Of a stretch of 64,000 nucleotides of DNA, positions 47,976 to 59,662 are shown piece after piece. Within the stretch, counting starts at the first letter, position 1, and each line of letters opens with the position of its first letter. The notes under the pieces were generated by a model, which was given only the letters and a program-made list of their open reading frames with translations, was not told where the DNA came from and made no database searches. Origin of the DNA: Crotalaria pallida. Its lineage: Eukaryota > Streptophyta > Magnoliopsida > Fabales > Fabaceae. The stretch lies in assembly GCA_037953625.1 (NCBI GenBank), contig CM075651.1, forward strand, positions 158,791,501 through 158,855,500. Reading direction: 5' to 3'. The translations under genes and the position numbers were made by a program.

Positions 47976-50900
47976 TGTAACATCCTCACTTTTAATAGTA
48001 AATTTTAGTTTTTAATAAAATCAGAGTTTGAAAATTCATTTTTGAATTTGATTTCTTTTGAAAAGTTTTACGAAAATCCGGCAAAGTTTCCTCTGTTTTT
48101 CGGACTTTCCAAAAATTATCTTCTTAAAACCTGTCAGTCCAGAATTACTTAAAAACATAAACTCAACAGAATAAAAACCAGTTCAGATCCTAACGCCCGA
48201 TCAGTACCGGTCTCAGGGCATATAACTACACATATTATAAGTTACAAAAATAATAATTTTTAATATAATAAAATCCACTCAAGTATCACAATTTCACTCC
48301 ACGTAGTGGAGAGTTCCCAGTTCGACCCACAACAGTGTAAGCTCCGCTTCCGTACCTGTAAAATGATATCAAGAAGGGTAGCATTACACAGAACTTAAAA
48401 AGATAAATTCTAAAAGAATACATAGAAAATAATTAAGCCTACTTAATTATTAATATATTTTATTCACAATTAATTCACATAAATAAACTCTTTTAGTTTT
48501 CACTTATTCTCGCATTCTTTTAATTATTGATTTTCTAACAGTTCTCTAATCATTTCTACTTTTTCTTTTCTTTTCTTTTTCCTTTTCAATCTTTTTAATC
48601 GACACGCCTCGACAGACTCGCATCGATGCTGATACGCCTCGACAGGCTCGCACCGGACTTTTATCTCTTTTTAATCGACACGCCTCGACAGGCTCGCATC
48701 GATGCCGATACGCCTCGACAGGTTCGCACCGGACTTTTATCTCTTTTTAATCGACACGCCTCGACAGGCTCGCATCGATGCCAATACGCCTCGACAGGCT
48801 CGCACCGGACTTTTATCTCTTTTTATACCGACACGCCTCGACAGGCCCGTGCCATTTCTTTCTCTTTCTCTTTCTTTTATTTCTCTTTAACTTTATCCTT
48901 TTTCTTAGTCATATATCTTTTCTCTTTTTCTGGTTTATTGTATTTTCTCTTTTCTCTCATTTCTTTTCTTAGGGACTTGTTATCACATTGTTTATCTTTC
49001 ACTATTTTCAATGTCCTTCTTTCTTTTCCTTTTTCTTCTTCTCTTCCTTTTCTTTTCTTATAATTTAAGTAATTCTTTTAATCTTTATTTTCTTTTATGA
49101 CTTATCACCTCTTCTACATTTTCTACTTTACTCTTTCTCTTTGATACTAATTATCCTCGCTTTTACCCAACTCTGTTTACTCACATTATTACTTTACTTA
49201 TTATCCCTATCTCATTAATTTCATTTTCTTTAATTGCTCTATTAACTTAATCTAGCTACTCAATTTTTATTACAGTCCTCTACTTAACTTCCCTCTTAAT
49301 GTACTCTCTCTTCGTTTTATTATCTTTTTATTAATCTGCTTATCGTTTTCCTATTTTCTTTTAAATCTAATTCATTATTTTGCGCCTATTGCCCTAATCG
49401 GTCCTGCACGTATTTATTATTCCCTATACTAATCCCTCTTTTACCTCACTTTATTCTTCGGATAGTATTATACTTATTATCTTTTAATTTATTAATTCTA
49501 CTCTCATTGTGCCTATTTCATTTACCCTCTTGTCCTTTTACTTCCCGCTTTTACTTAATGATTTCCCACATTTTGTTTTGTATTGACTATTTCAATAGCC
49601 TAATTACGCTCATCCATTCCGGGACTTATTCTATGCTCATACATATTATTCCCTAGGGTGTGATTTTCTCGTCACAATTTTATTTACTTTATTTCTATCA
49701 ACGGGGTACCCTAAGGTTCATTAACATACTTTTAATTATTCTATTCCTAGCTACCCCTATATAATCCTAGAATTTACTTCTTAAGCAAAGGTAACGCGAA
49801 CCCTCTTACCTGGGAGTCCTGACAAAAGGAATATATCACGTCCGAGCTTTATTCGAAAGTCAGGGTCAACAATAACGTGCGGGAACTAAACAGGGACACA
49901 AGTTAAAACAAATTATAACCTTAAAAGTGTGTGTGTATATATATATATATAAATTTATCAACTAAATTCATTTTTGTCAAAATAATAAATATATATCATA
50001 ATACAATAAAAATATATCACTTTTTCCCAAAATATCTCTTTATTTGAAAATATAGGGATAGTAAAAATGTTGATGGATCGTCGAATAAATTACATGGATG
50101 GATAGAGGAGGTTGAGGAGGTTATATACCTAAGAAAGATTTGAGATTGGACGGTTGGATCTTGAGTTATTGGACCGGGAAGTTGAAAGGAAACAAAGTTT
50201 CCTTCTCTCTGTTCGCTCCCTCTTTCTCTCTGCTCCCCGACTTTCTTTCTCTCTCTCGTTGATCTATTCTTTCTTTCATTTCAATTCAATATATAGTACT
50301 AATGGGTTTGGGGTAGGTGGCTACGGGTAGATTAGGAAATAAATATATATTTTATATTTTGTTCTCATTTGTGAGTCAATGTGTGTAAGTATTTTGGATT
50401 ATAACCAAAAGTTGGATGTTACTAAAAATAAAATATGTTTAGGTAAAACAATATTGTATTTTGAATCACTCAAAACTGATTGAAAAATAATAAAGTTACC
50501 GGTCCCTCCGGATAACTATTGCGTAACAAAAATTATCGAAATTCAAAAGTAAATATATTTTCTAAATCTTGATATTAAACTTGATAATATATAATATTTA
50601 TAATTTTGAAGTTGAAGATTATTATATATAACTTAAACCGGTAATATATTAAATCAGTCCAGAAGTTAAAAATAAAACAGTCTCCGAACATTATGAAAAT
50701 TTACAGGGACGCTCAATATATTAAGTTAAACATATTTTTCTGAAGAAACTATTTATAAAAATGCCTCTAAGGCTTGCCACTTGAGCTCCCTGTCAAAATG
50801 TTAATTAAACTAAATAAAAGTACTACTTTATTTTTGGAAAACGTATGATAACAAATTTATACTTATTTCGATTAGGAAACATATTTCAAACATAATGATG

Positions 50901-51110
50901 AAATCGAAATTTTATTCCGAGACTCAAATATTGAAAACATCATAATATTAAATCACTTAATTACATTATTCATAATTTTCTATTATTATACGTTTTTAAC
51001 ACTAAAAGATCCTTTTTTTTTTAACAATCATTTAACCTTGTTATTATTACTATTATTCCAATCTCGTTATTATTCTAATTATATTTGGGATTAAAATTTG
51101 GGTTGTTACA
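47976..51110. mobile_element. Solo LTR, 3135 bp, probably Gypsy-type
   Basis: TGTAACATCCTCAC at the left and GGGTTGTTACA at the right, with ACATT duplicated on both sides (47971-47975, 51111-51115). The inverse of the right end, TGTAACAACCC, is typical of the start of plant Gypsy LTRs, so the element probably reads on the minus strand. The length is large for an LTR. No internal domain flanks it. It includes the tandem repeat at 48601-48850 and CT-rich DNA. Confidence 0.8.
48601..48850. repeat. Tandem repeat, 76-bp period, about 3.3 units
   Basis: Units start at 48601, 48677, 48753 and 48829 with GACACGCCTCGACAGG. Each holds the phrase CGCCTCGACAGG twice. Because 76 is not a multiple of 3, the open frames reading through it are spurious. 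Confidence 0.9.
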
Positions 51111-51845
51111 ACATTAATTGTCACAAATTTTACATATTTCAAAATATTTAAAAACAAAGTTAAAATTGAAAAAAAATTAATTAATACATCCTCGAATTTT
51201 TAAAACGACAAATAATTTGAAATAAGTTAAAAATACCAAAATAACAAATAAATTGAAATGGGGTGAGTAATATAAATCTTTTAACGTTATTTCTAAGATG
51301 AGAAATTTTACCATCCTAAACCACGTGACAACGTAACCCAGATTTTATGAAGCATTTTTGTTTTCAATTCACAAATCCAAAATTTAAAATAATTACATTC
51401 ATGTTTTTTTGGTAGAATTACGTTCATGTTACCAATTTGTAATTACTTTCTCAGGCTTTGAAATGTAAGGAAAAAATATTTTTTTTTTAAATATAAACAA
51501 AATTAACTCATTTTTTTAATTTTTGTTTAATTCTCATTATTATAAAAAATTATTATCTTATTTAATTTTTGTTTCAATCTTAATAGTATTATCCTAAAAT
51601 ACCTAAATATGATCAATTAATTTTTTTAATAAACATGAAATTAAATTTTTTTCTTATATTTGAAACAGAAACAGTATCTCATAATCAATTTTTTCCTTTA
51701 TTATGGGAAACCAAATAGGATCCAGCTACCGATCTCAATTTGAAGAGGAATTAAATAAAATTTCAATTAAAATGTTCATGGCACTGAATTTTCGGATGGT
51801 ACTATGAACAGCCGTGATTTCTTATCCCTTTGTCCCCTTTGTCCC

Positions 51846-52687
51846 TGTTGAGGACCAATTTATTGGGCCAAAATAATAAACCAAGAAAAGAGTCACCAAG
51901 TGAAAATAGAAGGCCCATTGTGAAGAAGCAAATAGAAGAGAGGAGAGCGGCCCAGTACGTGGGCAGAAAGAAAGGGATATTTGGGACTCCACCCACAAAG
52001 CTGTACACAAGGGGTAATGTGGCCAGTTGGGCGGACAGTCCTAGGGAGCTTCTGAGGACTGTGGCTGGAAGGCTCTGAGCGAGCTCCGCCTCAAAGAGTG
52101 ATAAAAGACTCTTAAGGGACTTGCACAATAACCGGAGAGCGGTTAAGGGACTTGCACAATGACCGGAGAGCGGAACTTTATGCAACAATAAGGAGATGGA
52201 GGGAAACATAGGAGACATAGGGCCATAGCATATAATCACCGAAAAGGAACCTTTTGTTCTGTCTTAGGAAGATAAGCTTAATATAACTAACTAAAATTGT
52301 GTAAGGAGTAAGAGGGGTACAGAGAGAGAGAGAATGGTGCTTAATGGCTAAGTAAGGGTGCTTTACGAGGATGATGGTGACTAGTGAGAGAGCTAAGAAG
52401 CTTAAGAAGGGAAAGAGAGAAGAGGGGAGGATCATCGAAAAAGAGAGAGGGAGAAAGAGAGAACAAAAAAATACTTAGCAATAGAGCCATACGGAGAGGG
52501 CGGAAGTTTAGAGAGTTGCAAAAGGGAAGCTTATTGCCCTCCCCACAAAGGTCATTGTGCAAGATTTGCTTACTTTCCTCCACCACTGGACCTCGGAAAC
52601 TCCACATTCTCATTATTGTTCAATCTCTTAAGTTTTACGAACCCCACAACCTTGTTCTAGTATTTCCCTATTTTTTTACCCTCAACA
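51846..52687. mobile_element. Solo LTR, 842 bp
   Basis: TGTTGAGGACC at the left and ACCCTCAACA at the right are inverted termini, and GTCCC is duplicated at 51841-51845 and 52688-52692. Purine-rich and GAGAGA-rich interior; the frames inside it are not genes. TGTTGAG ends are common in Copia elements. Confidence 0.82.
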
Positions 52688-52689
52688 GT

Positions 52690-53150
52690 CCCTTTTCCCT
52701 TTTTTTCCTCCCTCGATCTTTTATCGTAGGACCCTTTTAAATAAAAAAATTTGGTCTTGAATATGAGACTCACTTATGATTTTTTCCAGAATTATCTTTG
52801 ATAAAAGAAATATATAAAATTGTATTGGAATATGCAAAAATTTTGCAAATCGTGTAATTTTAATATTGTAGGTGATGGAGGTAAATATAAGACTTTTTTG
52901 ATACTTCTATTTTGTCCTATTTATAAGATCCTATACCAATTTTTAATAACAATTAATTACTTCTTTCCATAAACACCCCTATTTATCCCTATTTATGTAA
53001 TACTTTTTAGATTTCCAATACTATTAATAAAGATAATTTTGAAAATACATATCAAATGTTCATATTTCCAATACCATCAACCAAATTAACCAACTTTCTT
53101 AATAAACGTAAAATATACCAAAAAGCTTATATATAGGGACGGGTGGAGTA
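52690..53150. mobile_element. Degenerate Stowaway-type MITE sequence
   Basis: The right end ATATAGGGACGGGTGGAGTA and the interior (CCTATACCAATTTTTAATAA) match the family at 4144-4420 and 4725-4999. The left side (CTCCCTCGATCTTTTATCG near 52708) belongs to another, partial MITE. Confidence 0.5.
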
Positions 53151-53576
53151 ATAAATTTTGGTTAAATGTTTTTACTTTGCGATATATTTAAAGAAGATTA
53201 TTTTCTTTTTATTATCGAGAGAGTCAGTCACAAAACTGAATAAGATAATAGAAGCATAAAAAGAATACGTGTTAGACAAGAAATTACTTAGAAAAAATAA
53301 AATTAGCGATGAAGTTTATCAAAAAGGGTCAATAACAATAAGAACAAAAAAAAAAGATAAAAACAAAATAATTAGAACAATAAGAATAAAGATTTTTAGG
53401 TTGCATCTTATAATTAATTTGGGATAAGATAATAGATGAAAAAGATAAAAATATTTAATTATAATTAATAACAATAAATATGATAATCATATTTAAAAAA
53501 AATACTAATTGTACAATAAAAACTAATCTATCCACCACATAATTATAATAAATATCTCATAATATCATCAAATTAA

Positions 53577-54098
53577 TGTGGTGGACTCGGACTGGCCGAA
53601 GTCCTTAGACTACCTCGCCAAAGTCCTAAGGATCCTTTAGGAAGCCTTCTAAGCGTTTGGCCGAGCTCAATGCTCAACGGCTGAACAGACGCCAGATACG
53701 GGCCGACCTCACTCTCCAACTCAAGTCCGACACCTTCCCAAGTCCGACACCTAGGACATGATGACGTCTCCCTTCTTATCCACAAGGACAGCTCACCACC
53801 TTATCCGCAAGGACAGCCTATCCACTCACAGCTCAGTACAGGCTGGCCCTGCTTGGGCCTAAAGCAAGCCCATTAGGGCAACCAGCCCCCTATAAGTAGC
53901 TCCATACTACATGGGGCTCAAGTACGTCCTCTAACCCTAATTGCCACCCTCACACACCAGTGATTAGGGTTGCTTCCTGGCTCTTTTCCTTGGCCACCTG
54001 AGGACTTCCCCCAAACATCACATATCAACCCTAGACAGAGGCTCCTTTGAAGGTCATCTCCCATACCCTTAGAGGTCCTCACTGTCTAGGGCATCACA
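53577..54098 (+). mobile_element. Solo LTR, 522 bp
   Basis: TGTGGTGGACTCGG at the left and GGGCATCACA at the right are inverted over TGTG/CACA-like termini. ATTAA is duplicated (53572-53576, 54099-54103). It is GC-rich against its surroundings. A core promoter-like CCTATAAGTAGCTCC at about 53890 suggests plus orientation. Confidence 0.75.
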
Positions 54099-54471
54099 AT
54101 TAAAAAAACAAAATGTTTAATTCTTATTTAATTTTGATTTATCATGATAAAATTGATAATCATATATAAAAATGTCAATTTATAATTATCCATAAAATAA
54201 ATAAGGAACATCTCAGATAAAAAGTTTTACATTTTTTATTCATACGAGGATGTACAAAATTTATTAATTAATGAGATCATTTATATTATTTTTTTTTAAG
54301 TGTAGGGTTTGGTTTGAACTCCTACCTTTATATGTAATTATTTTTTATTGTTTAATAAAAATATTTATTTTAAATAAAAATAATAATAATCTTTAATTTA
54401 AAATATTTAATGTAAAAAATTAAAATATCAATAACTCATGCATTACATGGGGTAAGAGATAGTGTGTACAC

Positions 54472-54542
<71 letters not shown>
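54472..54542. repeat. (ACAT)n(TA)n compound microsatellite
   Basis: Starts 57 bp past the stop codon of peptide gene 3. Confidence 0.92.
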
Positions 54543-54543
<1 letters not shown>

Positions 54544-54598
54544 CTTTGTCCAATGGACTCAGAATAACATGGTACTCTATAAAAATACTTTTTCATCA

Positions 54599-54958
54599 CT
54601 AATTTATCTTTTCCTTTATTGTGTTAGGTGGTGGTCCATCATTAAACTTAAGACAACGACATAATGAAGTAATTTTATCACATCCGCATGGAATTACAAG
54701 TCCAAAATATGTGCAAGGTCCTTGGCAATCATCGATGCTTTTGCATTTTGAAAGAACTGGTTTACATGTGTAATCCTGACCGAAAACTGCATAGAAAATT
54801 GGAAGATTCAGACAAAATTTTAACAATACAAGCAAATTTCAAGAGAGATACTCCATATTATAATAAATAAATAAAGTATTTGTCGAACCCGTGATTGAGG
54901 TGAAAACAACAAAGATCAAAATGCAAAACATGCAAAAATGAGATATGATGGATGCCAT
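54599..54958 (-). CDS. Secreted eight-cysteine peptide 3
   Basis: Exon 1 is 54889-54958 (signal peptide MASIISHFCMFCILIFVVFT) and exon 2 is 54599-54786, with a 102-bp intron. The mature part VFGQDYTCKPVLSKC has cysteines C-x6-C-x5-C-x3-C-x8-C-x-C-x6-C-x-C, and a tail ending in KEKIN. Length is 84 residues. The signal peptide is nearly identical to that of copy 1, and the promoters of the two are also the most alike. The family is presumably exported to the apoplast or, if NCR-like, to symbiosomes. This is an inference from the signal peptide and cysteine pattern, not shown by the sequence. Confidence 0.86.
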
Positions 54959-55016
54959 ATTTTGTTATGAGTAATATTACTTTGTATTTTGTGTTTTAGA
55001 AGAGTAAGAAGCTAGC

Positions 55017-55025
55017 TAATTTATA
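55017..55025 (-). promoter_or_regulatory. TATA box of peptide gene 3
   Basis: TATAAATTA on the minus strand, about 65 bp before the ATG and followed by GCTAGCTTCTTAC as in copies 1 and 4. Confidence 0.68.
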
Positions 55026-55099
55026 GATCCTTCGGACAGGGCTTGACATTTTGAATAAAACCAATATTTTGTTATATGAAATTAATAAAGACATATTGA

Positions 55100-56261
55100 C
55101 TATTTATTAATTTACGAGATATTTTTCTAAATTAAGATCAATGACCATCCTTTGATTTCATTTTTGAACCTTATCTTTTATCTTTCATATTTAAAAAAAA
55201 ATACTAATTTTTAAGAAATGTAATTATTGCTTACATTTTCAATATACTATTCATTGTGTTTTTCTCCACTATATATTTTTTCCCTATATAATTATTGATT
55301 TTATTTTCACAACTTATGTAAATCAAAACCTATTTAATATAGCGATAAACATAAAACAGTATCATTTATTACATTCTTAAAATTCTCAAAAGAACATATA
55401 AAAAAGAATACAAAATTTCTCCAAAAAAAAAACAACTAATAATAAAGATTGGAATGACCAATAATATACTTTTTCAATTTAAATGGAACGTGTTTTTTTA
55501 ATGTACTCTAATTTTAAATGAAAGATAATGAAGGCATTTTATGTAATTTAATTAATTTAAACGGAGTATATTGAAAGCATTTAAATATATAGTATTTCAA
55601 AGTACCTTATTATTGAGCGCGCTTTAATAGAAATAGAATTTTTCTACGTTTGTGGATATCCGTTTAATGAACTTGAATCCAAAAACGATGGTGGTGGAAT
55701 GGATTCGAGACATATTGTAAGTACTTGTTTGGTACTGCTTACAAATCCGTCAAGATATGAAAATTAAATTTTTTTTCATTATAATAGTAGTTAAATAATG
55801 AACTTACACTAATATATTTGATTAAAATCAATATTTAATTCTTAAATTTTTAAATATTTTTAAAAATTTTGATGTTTGTTATTGTATATTATTTGAATTA
55901 TAATAGATTTCATATATAATTTGTATTTAATAAAATAATGAAAGATAATTTAAATAATAAAAAAAATTGGACTAGTTATCCACGGGTTTTTCGAACCAGC
56001 CAGTCGAAAATGGGTTTAAGTTTCACTTTTTTCATACCAACTATTCTTAAATTCATACGTGAATCCACTCCGCTTCTAATGGATGCGAGGTTGTGATTGA
56101 CGAAATCCATCCCAAACCTGTCTCGTTGTCATACCTACTTTTGGTCCTCTTTTAAAATAAATTATTTGTCTTTTAAAAAAAATTATACATTATTAAATTT
56201 TTAATTAAAAATAATTTTTTTTTATCAATCATAAGATTTGAAGTCAAAGATAAAAAAATTA
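55100..56261. other. AT-rich intergenic DNA
   Basis: No gene recognised. 55620-56120 includes phrases like GGGTTTTTCGAACCAGCC that may be a worn transposon, unassigned. Confidence 0.4.
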
Positions 56262-56684
56262 GTTAATAATCACATAGATCCATGTCCATAAAAAATTTGT
56301 GGAATCTTTTAAACTCCCCAAATATCAATTTGGCGTCATGTTAGTCCCCCATCCAATTTCGTCAGGAGGGACCTGACAAAATCACGTTAAATGCTTTGTT
56401 GCCCCAATGCCATGAGGCATGTTGGACTGTTAAGAAGATATCACGTTTGGGCTAACAAAACATTTAATGTGTCACTTAGGATTCTGTCTGTTAGGTCTCT
56501 CACGTGGAATAACGTGATGCCAAATTGATTTTGGGTTTAATAGATTCCACAAATCTTTCAGGATCTAACTGATGATTTCAGAATGAATCTTTGGGGAGTT
56601 TAAGAGATTCCACAAATCTGTCAGGACCTAGCTGATTTTAAAGGTTTCTTTCGTGGACCTATGTTACTATTAACTCTAAAAAAA
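56262..56684. mobile_element. Foldback Mutator-like element
   Basis: GTTAATAATCACATAGATCC is inverted at the right as GGACCTATGTTACTATTAAC. Inner inverted blocks include TTGTGGAATCTTTTAAACTC against GAGTTTAAGAGATTCCACAA. Flanks of the form TA(7-8)T are similar but not exact. Confidence 0.65.
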
Positions 56685-57681
56685 ATTTATATTTACGGAA
56701 AGGTATGCAACAAATATGTTTCCCTCTTCCAATTTTTATTTTTGTTATCGTTGCCTCTTCCTCTTTTACAAACTAGAATTTGATTTCTTCTTGAAATTAA
56801 AAGCAATAATAACAAAAATATAAATTAGGAGGGAGCAGCACGTTGGTTGCATACTTTGAAAGAGCAAATAAAATAAGGAGAAAGCCTCTGGTTGATGGTT
56901 CCGTGGGTGACATTGGACAGAGTAAGGGAAAAGGAAGCGTGAAAAAAGAAAAAGGATCTAACGAGAATATTAAAAATAGGTTTTGTTTAACCTCCCAGGA
57001 TAAGAGTCAAAAAATAGTTAAATTCTATATGAAAAGATGCATTTATTAAAGATAAAATCTTAAAATTTTATTTTTTCAAGTAAATTTATCTAATTTAAGT
57101 TGTTTATCCTCAATTCTAAATGTTGAGTTTAAGAAAATTCTTAAAAATATAGATGTGCTAGAGTTTATTTTGATAGAAAATAAAAATAAAATAATTATCA
57201 TTAAAGTTAATTAATGAGTATTAATGAATTATTAACTATTTATGTTATTAAAATGAGATAAGAAACACATTTATCTCTTGCTTAACTCAATCGTGAGGGT
57301 TAAATACTTAATATCAAAACCGATGGTACGGTTTAAAATTTGGATCCATTATTAACCTGGAAAAATAATTGGTTCATGGCTTATTCGTCCAATTGTGATT
57401 CATCTAGTAACAATGAAACATATACTCCCTTCCTCTAACAAGGATGATAGCAAATTGATAAAGTCAACAAATTAAGGGACATGTATTTGATAATTTGTTT
57501 AACACATCAACCAATTATCAAATATTTAATTTAACTAATTTTGCATGAATCAATAAATCACAATTCAAAGTTTATAATTTCTTAATTTTTTATGTATTAT
57601 TTTAATGTTAGTTTAGGACAAAAAAATTGTCTTTTTTTATCATCCTTATAAGACGGAGAGAATATATTTTAATTTTATTTA
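56685..57681. other. Intergenic, one unassigned 68-codon frame
   Basis: 56843-57049 (plus) reads as a Lys/Ser-rich frame with no recognised domain and no splice context. Listed only because nothing else explains the stretch. The remainder is AT-rich. Confidence 0.25.
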
Positions 57682-58039
57682 GAGTGAAAACTCACTTTGG
57701 TCCCTGTCGATTTTGCACAGTATCAATTTAGTCCCTGACAATTCATAATACCACATTTAGTCCCTCAAAAAAATTTCCATACCAATTTGGTCCCTCAACT
57801 TTTTTCATATCAATTTAGTCCCTCAAGATTTTCAGATGTATCAATTTGATCCTTAAAATTGATGGACCAAGTTGGTATGGAAGAAAATATTGAAGGACGA
57901 AATTGGTATGGAAAAAAGGTTAGAGACAAAATTGGTATGAAATATTTTTTTTAGGGACTAAATGTGGTATTATGAATTGTCAGGGACCAAATTGGTATTG
58001 TGCAAAATCGACAGTAGGGACCAAAGTGGGTCTTCACTC
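57682..58039. mobile_element. GAGTGAA-ended foldback MITE, 358 bp
   Basis: Begins GAGTGAAAACTCACTTTGGT and ends in the imperfect inverse CCAAAGTGGGTCTTCACTC. The 9-mer TTTTATTTA flanks it (57673-57681, 58040-58048). Inner arms (GACAATTCATAATACC / GGTATTATGAATTGTC) are perfect. Confidence 0.87.
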
Positions 58040-58332
58040 TTTTATTTAATATATATTCAATAATACAACATTTTTTTAAAATGGAATAATACAACATTAA
58101 ATCTAACAATAAAATAATATTAAACCAAGAATATTGCTATATCTTCTTAACAAATCAAGCTAAAATTCTTCCTAATCATACACATGAGTGATATATAATA
58201 TGTATCATAATGTGGTATTTGCCTGATCGATGATTGATTCACAAGTGACTTATGTCAATTTTATGTGATAAAGAAGATTTCTATATTGATTTGTTAGAAA
58301 ATATAATCAATTTTTCAAAAACTAATTAATCA

Positions 58333-58336
<4 letters not shown>

Positions 58337-58376
<40 letters not shown>
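58337..58376. repeat. (TA)n microsatellite
   Basis: About 20 TA units; a second, shorter run lies at 58570-58588. Confidence 0.9.
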
Positions 58377-58588
58377 GAGTAACATTATTGACACATACTG
58401 GATCATTTGTAAGTAATAAAATGTTATAAGAAACCATATTGTAGTTCTCAAGGATCGTTAATTGACCAATTACTGTTTCACAACCTTAGCATCTATTTAC
58501 ACTAATAATCGAATATGGAAGGGAGTTCTATTTTCTGCTTCAAGCAAGAATTATAGGGAAAAAAAAGTAAATATATATATATATATAT

Positions 58589-59508
58589 TGTGATTTTCAA
58601 ATAGGAAAATTAACAAATAAAATTTTTTTTGAACGTAAATTAACAAATATTTGGTGGATGTAAACTAATAAAGAAGCGTTAGGGATCCTATGCTATCCAT
58701 GGTTGCCTACGGATTCTTCATAGACAAAGAACTCTTTCAATTGCTAATTAAACAATTGTCATTATCATCACAAATTATTTGTTCATTGTTGAATTCCTTT
58801 AAATAAATTTACCCAAATTCCTTTAGTGCTAACCCCGAATAAATCTTAATATATATATTTTTTGTTTGCTGTTAAAAAAAAACTGGCCTAATTTCTTAGA
58901 TTAAGTTAAAAAAGCGCAACAATTTAGCTCAAAGGAATTCATAACATTAACATAATCACATTAGGCGAACTATCTATTCCTAGATTAACTTAATTAACAG
59001 TAATTAATGCAAGAGGCAGAATCAAAAAAATTATAATAAATGTTTAAGCACAATTTTATGACAATTATACAAAATAAATAGAAAGACTATTATAGAATAG
59101 TGAAAACAACAATTAACGTTGACTGAGTTTTTTAGAAATAAAAATGAACAAAGTTTTTTTTCGAAAGACTTATAAAAAAGAACGAAGAGTATAAATGAAA
59201 ATCGTAAATCAATGACCTCAAGGAATCTAAGTTTGTATTTTTTGTTTTTAATTAGACCATATATTTACAATTTCTTTGTATACTTTTATTTATCCTTTGT
59301 CTTTTTAAAAAAAAAATCTTTTTCTCTTTTTATCTCTTTATTACTTTCTACACTTTCTATATCTAAAAAATTATGTAAAAAGTAGGATTGTTATATATAA
59401 TTGAACCCAAAAAGAAAAAAAAGACTTTTTTTCCTATTTTCTTTTCGAGATACTACTTATTTACTACGAATATCATTTCGCCAAAAATTAGACAGCACAT
59501 CATATCAC

Positions 59509-59512
<4 letters not shown>
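58589..59512. other. AT-rich intergenic DNA
   Basis: No gene or full repeat recognised. Confidence 0.4.

Positions 59513-59556
<44 letters not shown>
59513..59556. repeat. (AT)n microsatellite downstream of peptide gene 4
   Basis: About 22 AT units, 107 bp past the stop codon. Confidence 0.92.
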
Positions 59557-59560
<4 letters not shown>

Positions 59561-59662
59561 AGTACGCACAACATATACTATTAGAACTGTTTATTATTAT
59601 CGGTTATAACTTTGTCCAATGGACTCAAAAGAGTAACATGGTATAAAAATACTTTTTCATCA

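Larger units (their letters stand above)
47851..51269. mobile_element. Stowaway-type MITE split by a 3.1-kb solo LTR
   Basis: Left half 47851-47975 (TACTTCATTCGTTTCAATTT) and right half 51111-51269 (ending GAAATGGGGTGAGTA) join into a MITE of the 25762-26153 family once the LTR is removed. Confidence 0.68.

Noticed and set aside
48626..49063. 145-codon open frame with repeated 'IDTPRQARIDA'
   Set aside because: It is a frame through the 76-bp tandem repeat of a solo LTR. The repeated peptide arises because unrelated frames stay open over several repeat units, not because of a protein.
51830..52740. Several open frames on both strands
   Set aside because: All lie in the 842-bp solo LTR with purine-rich sequence on one strand, which keeps frames open by chance.
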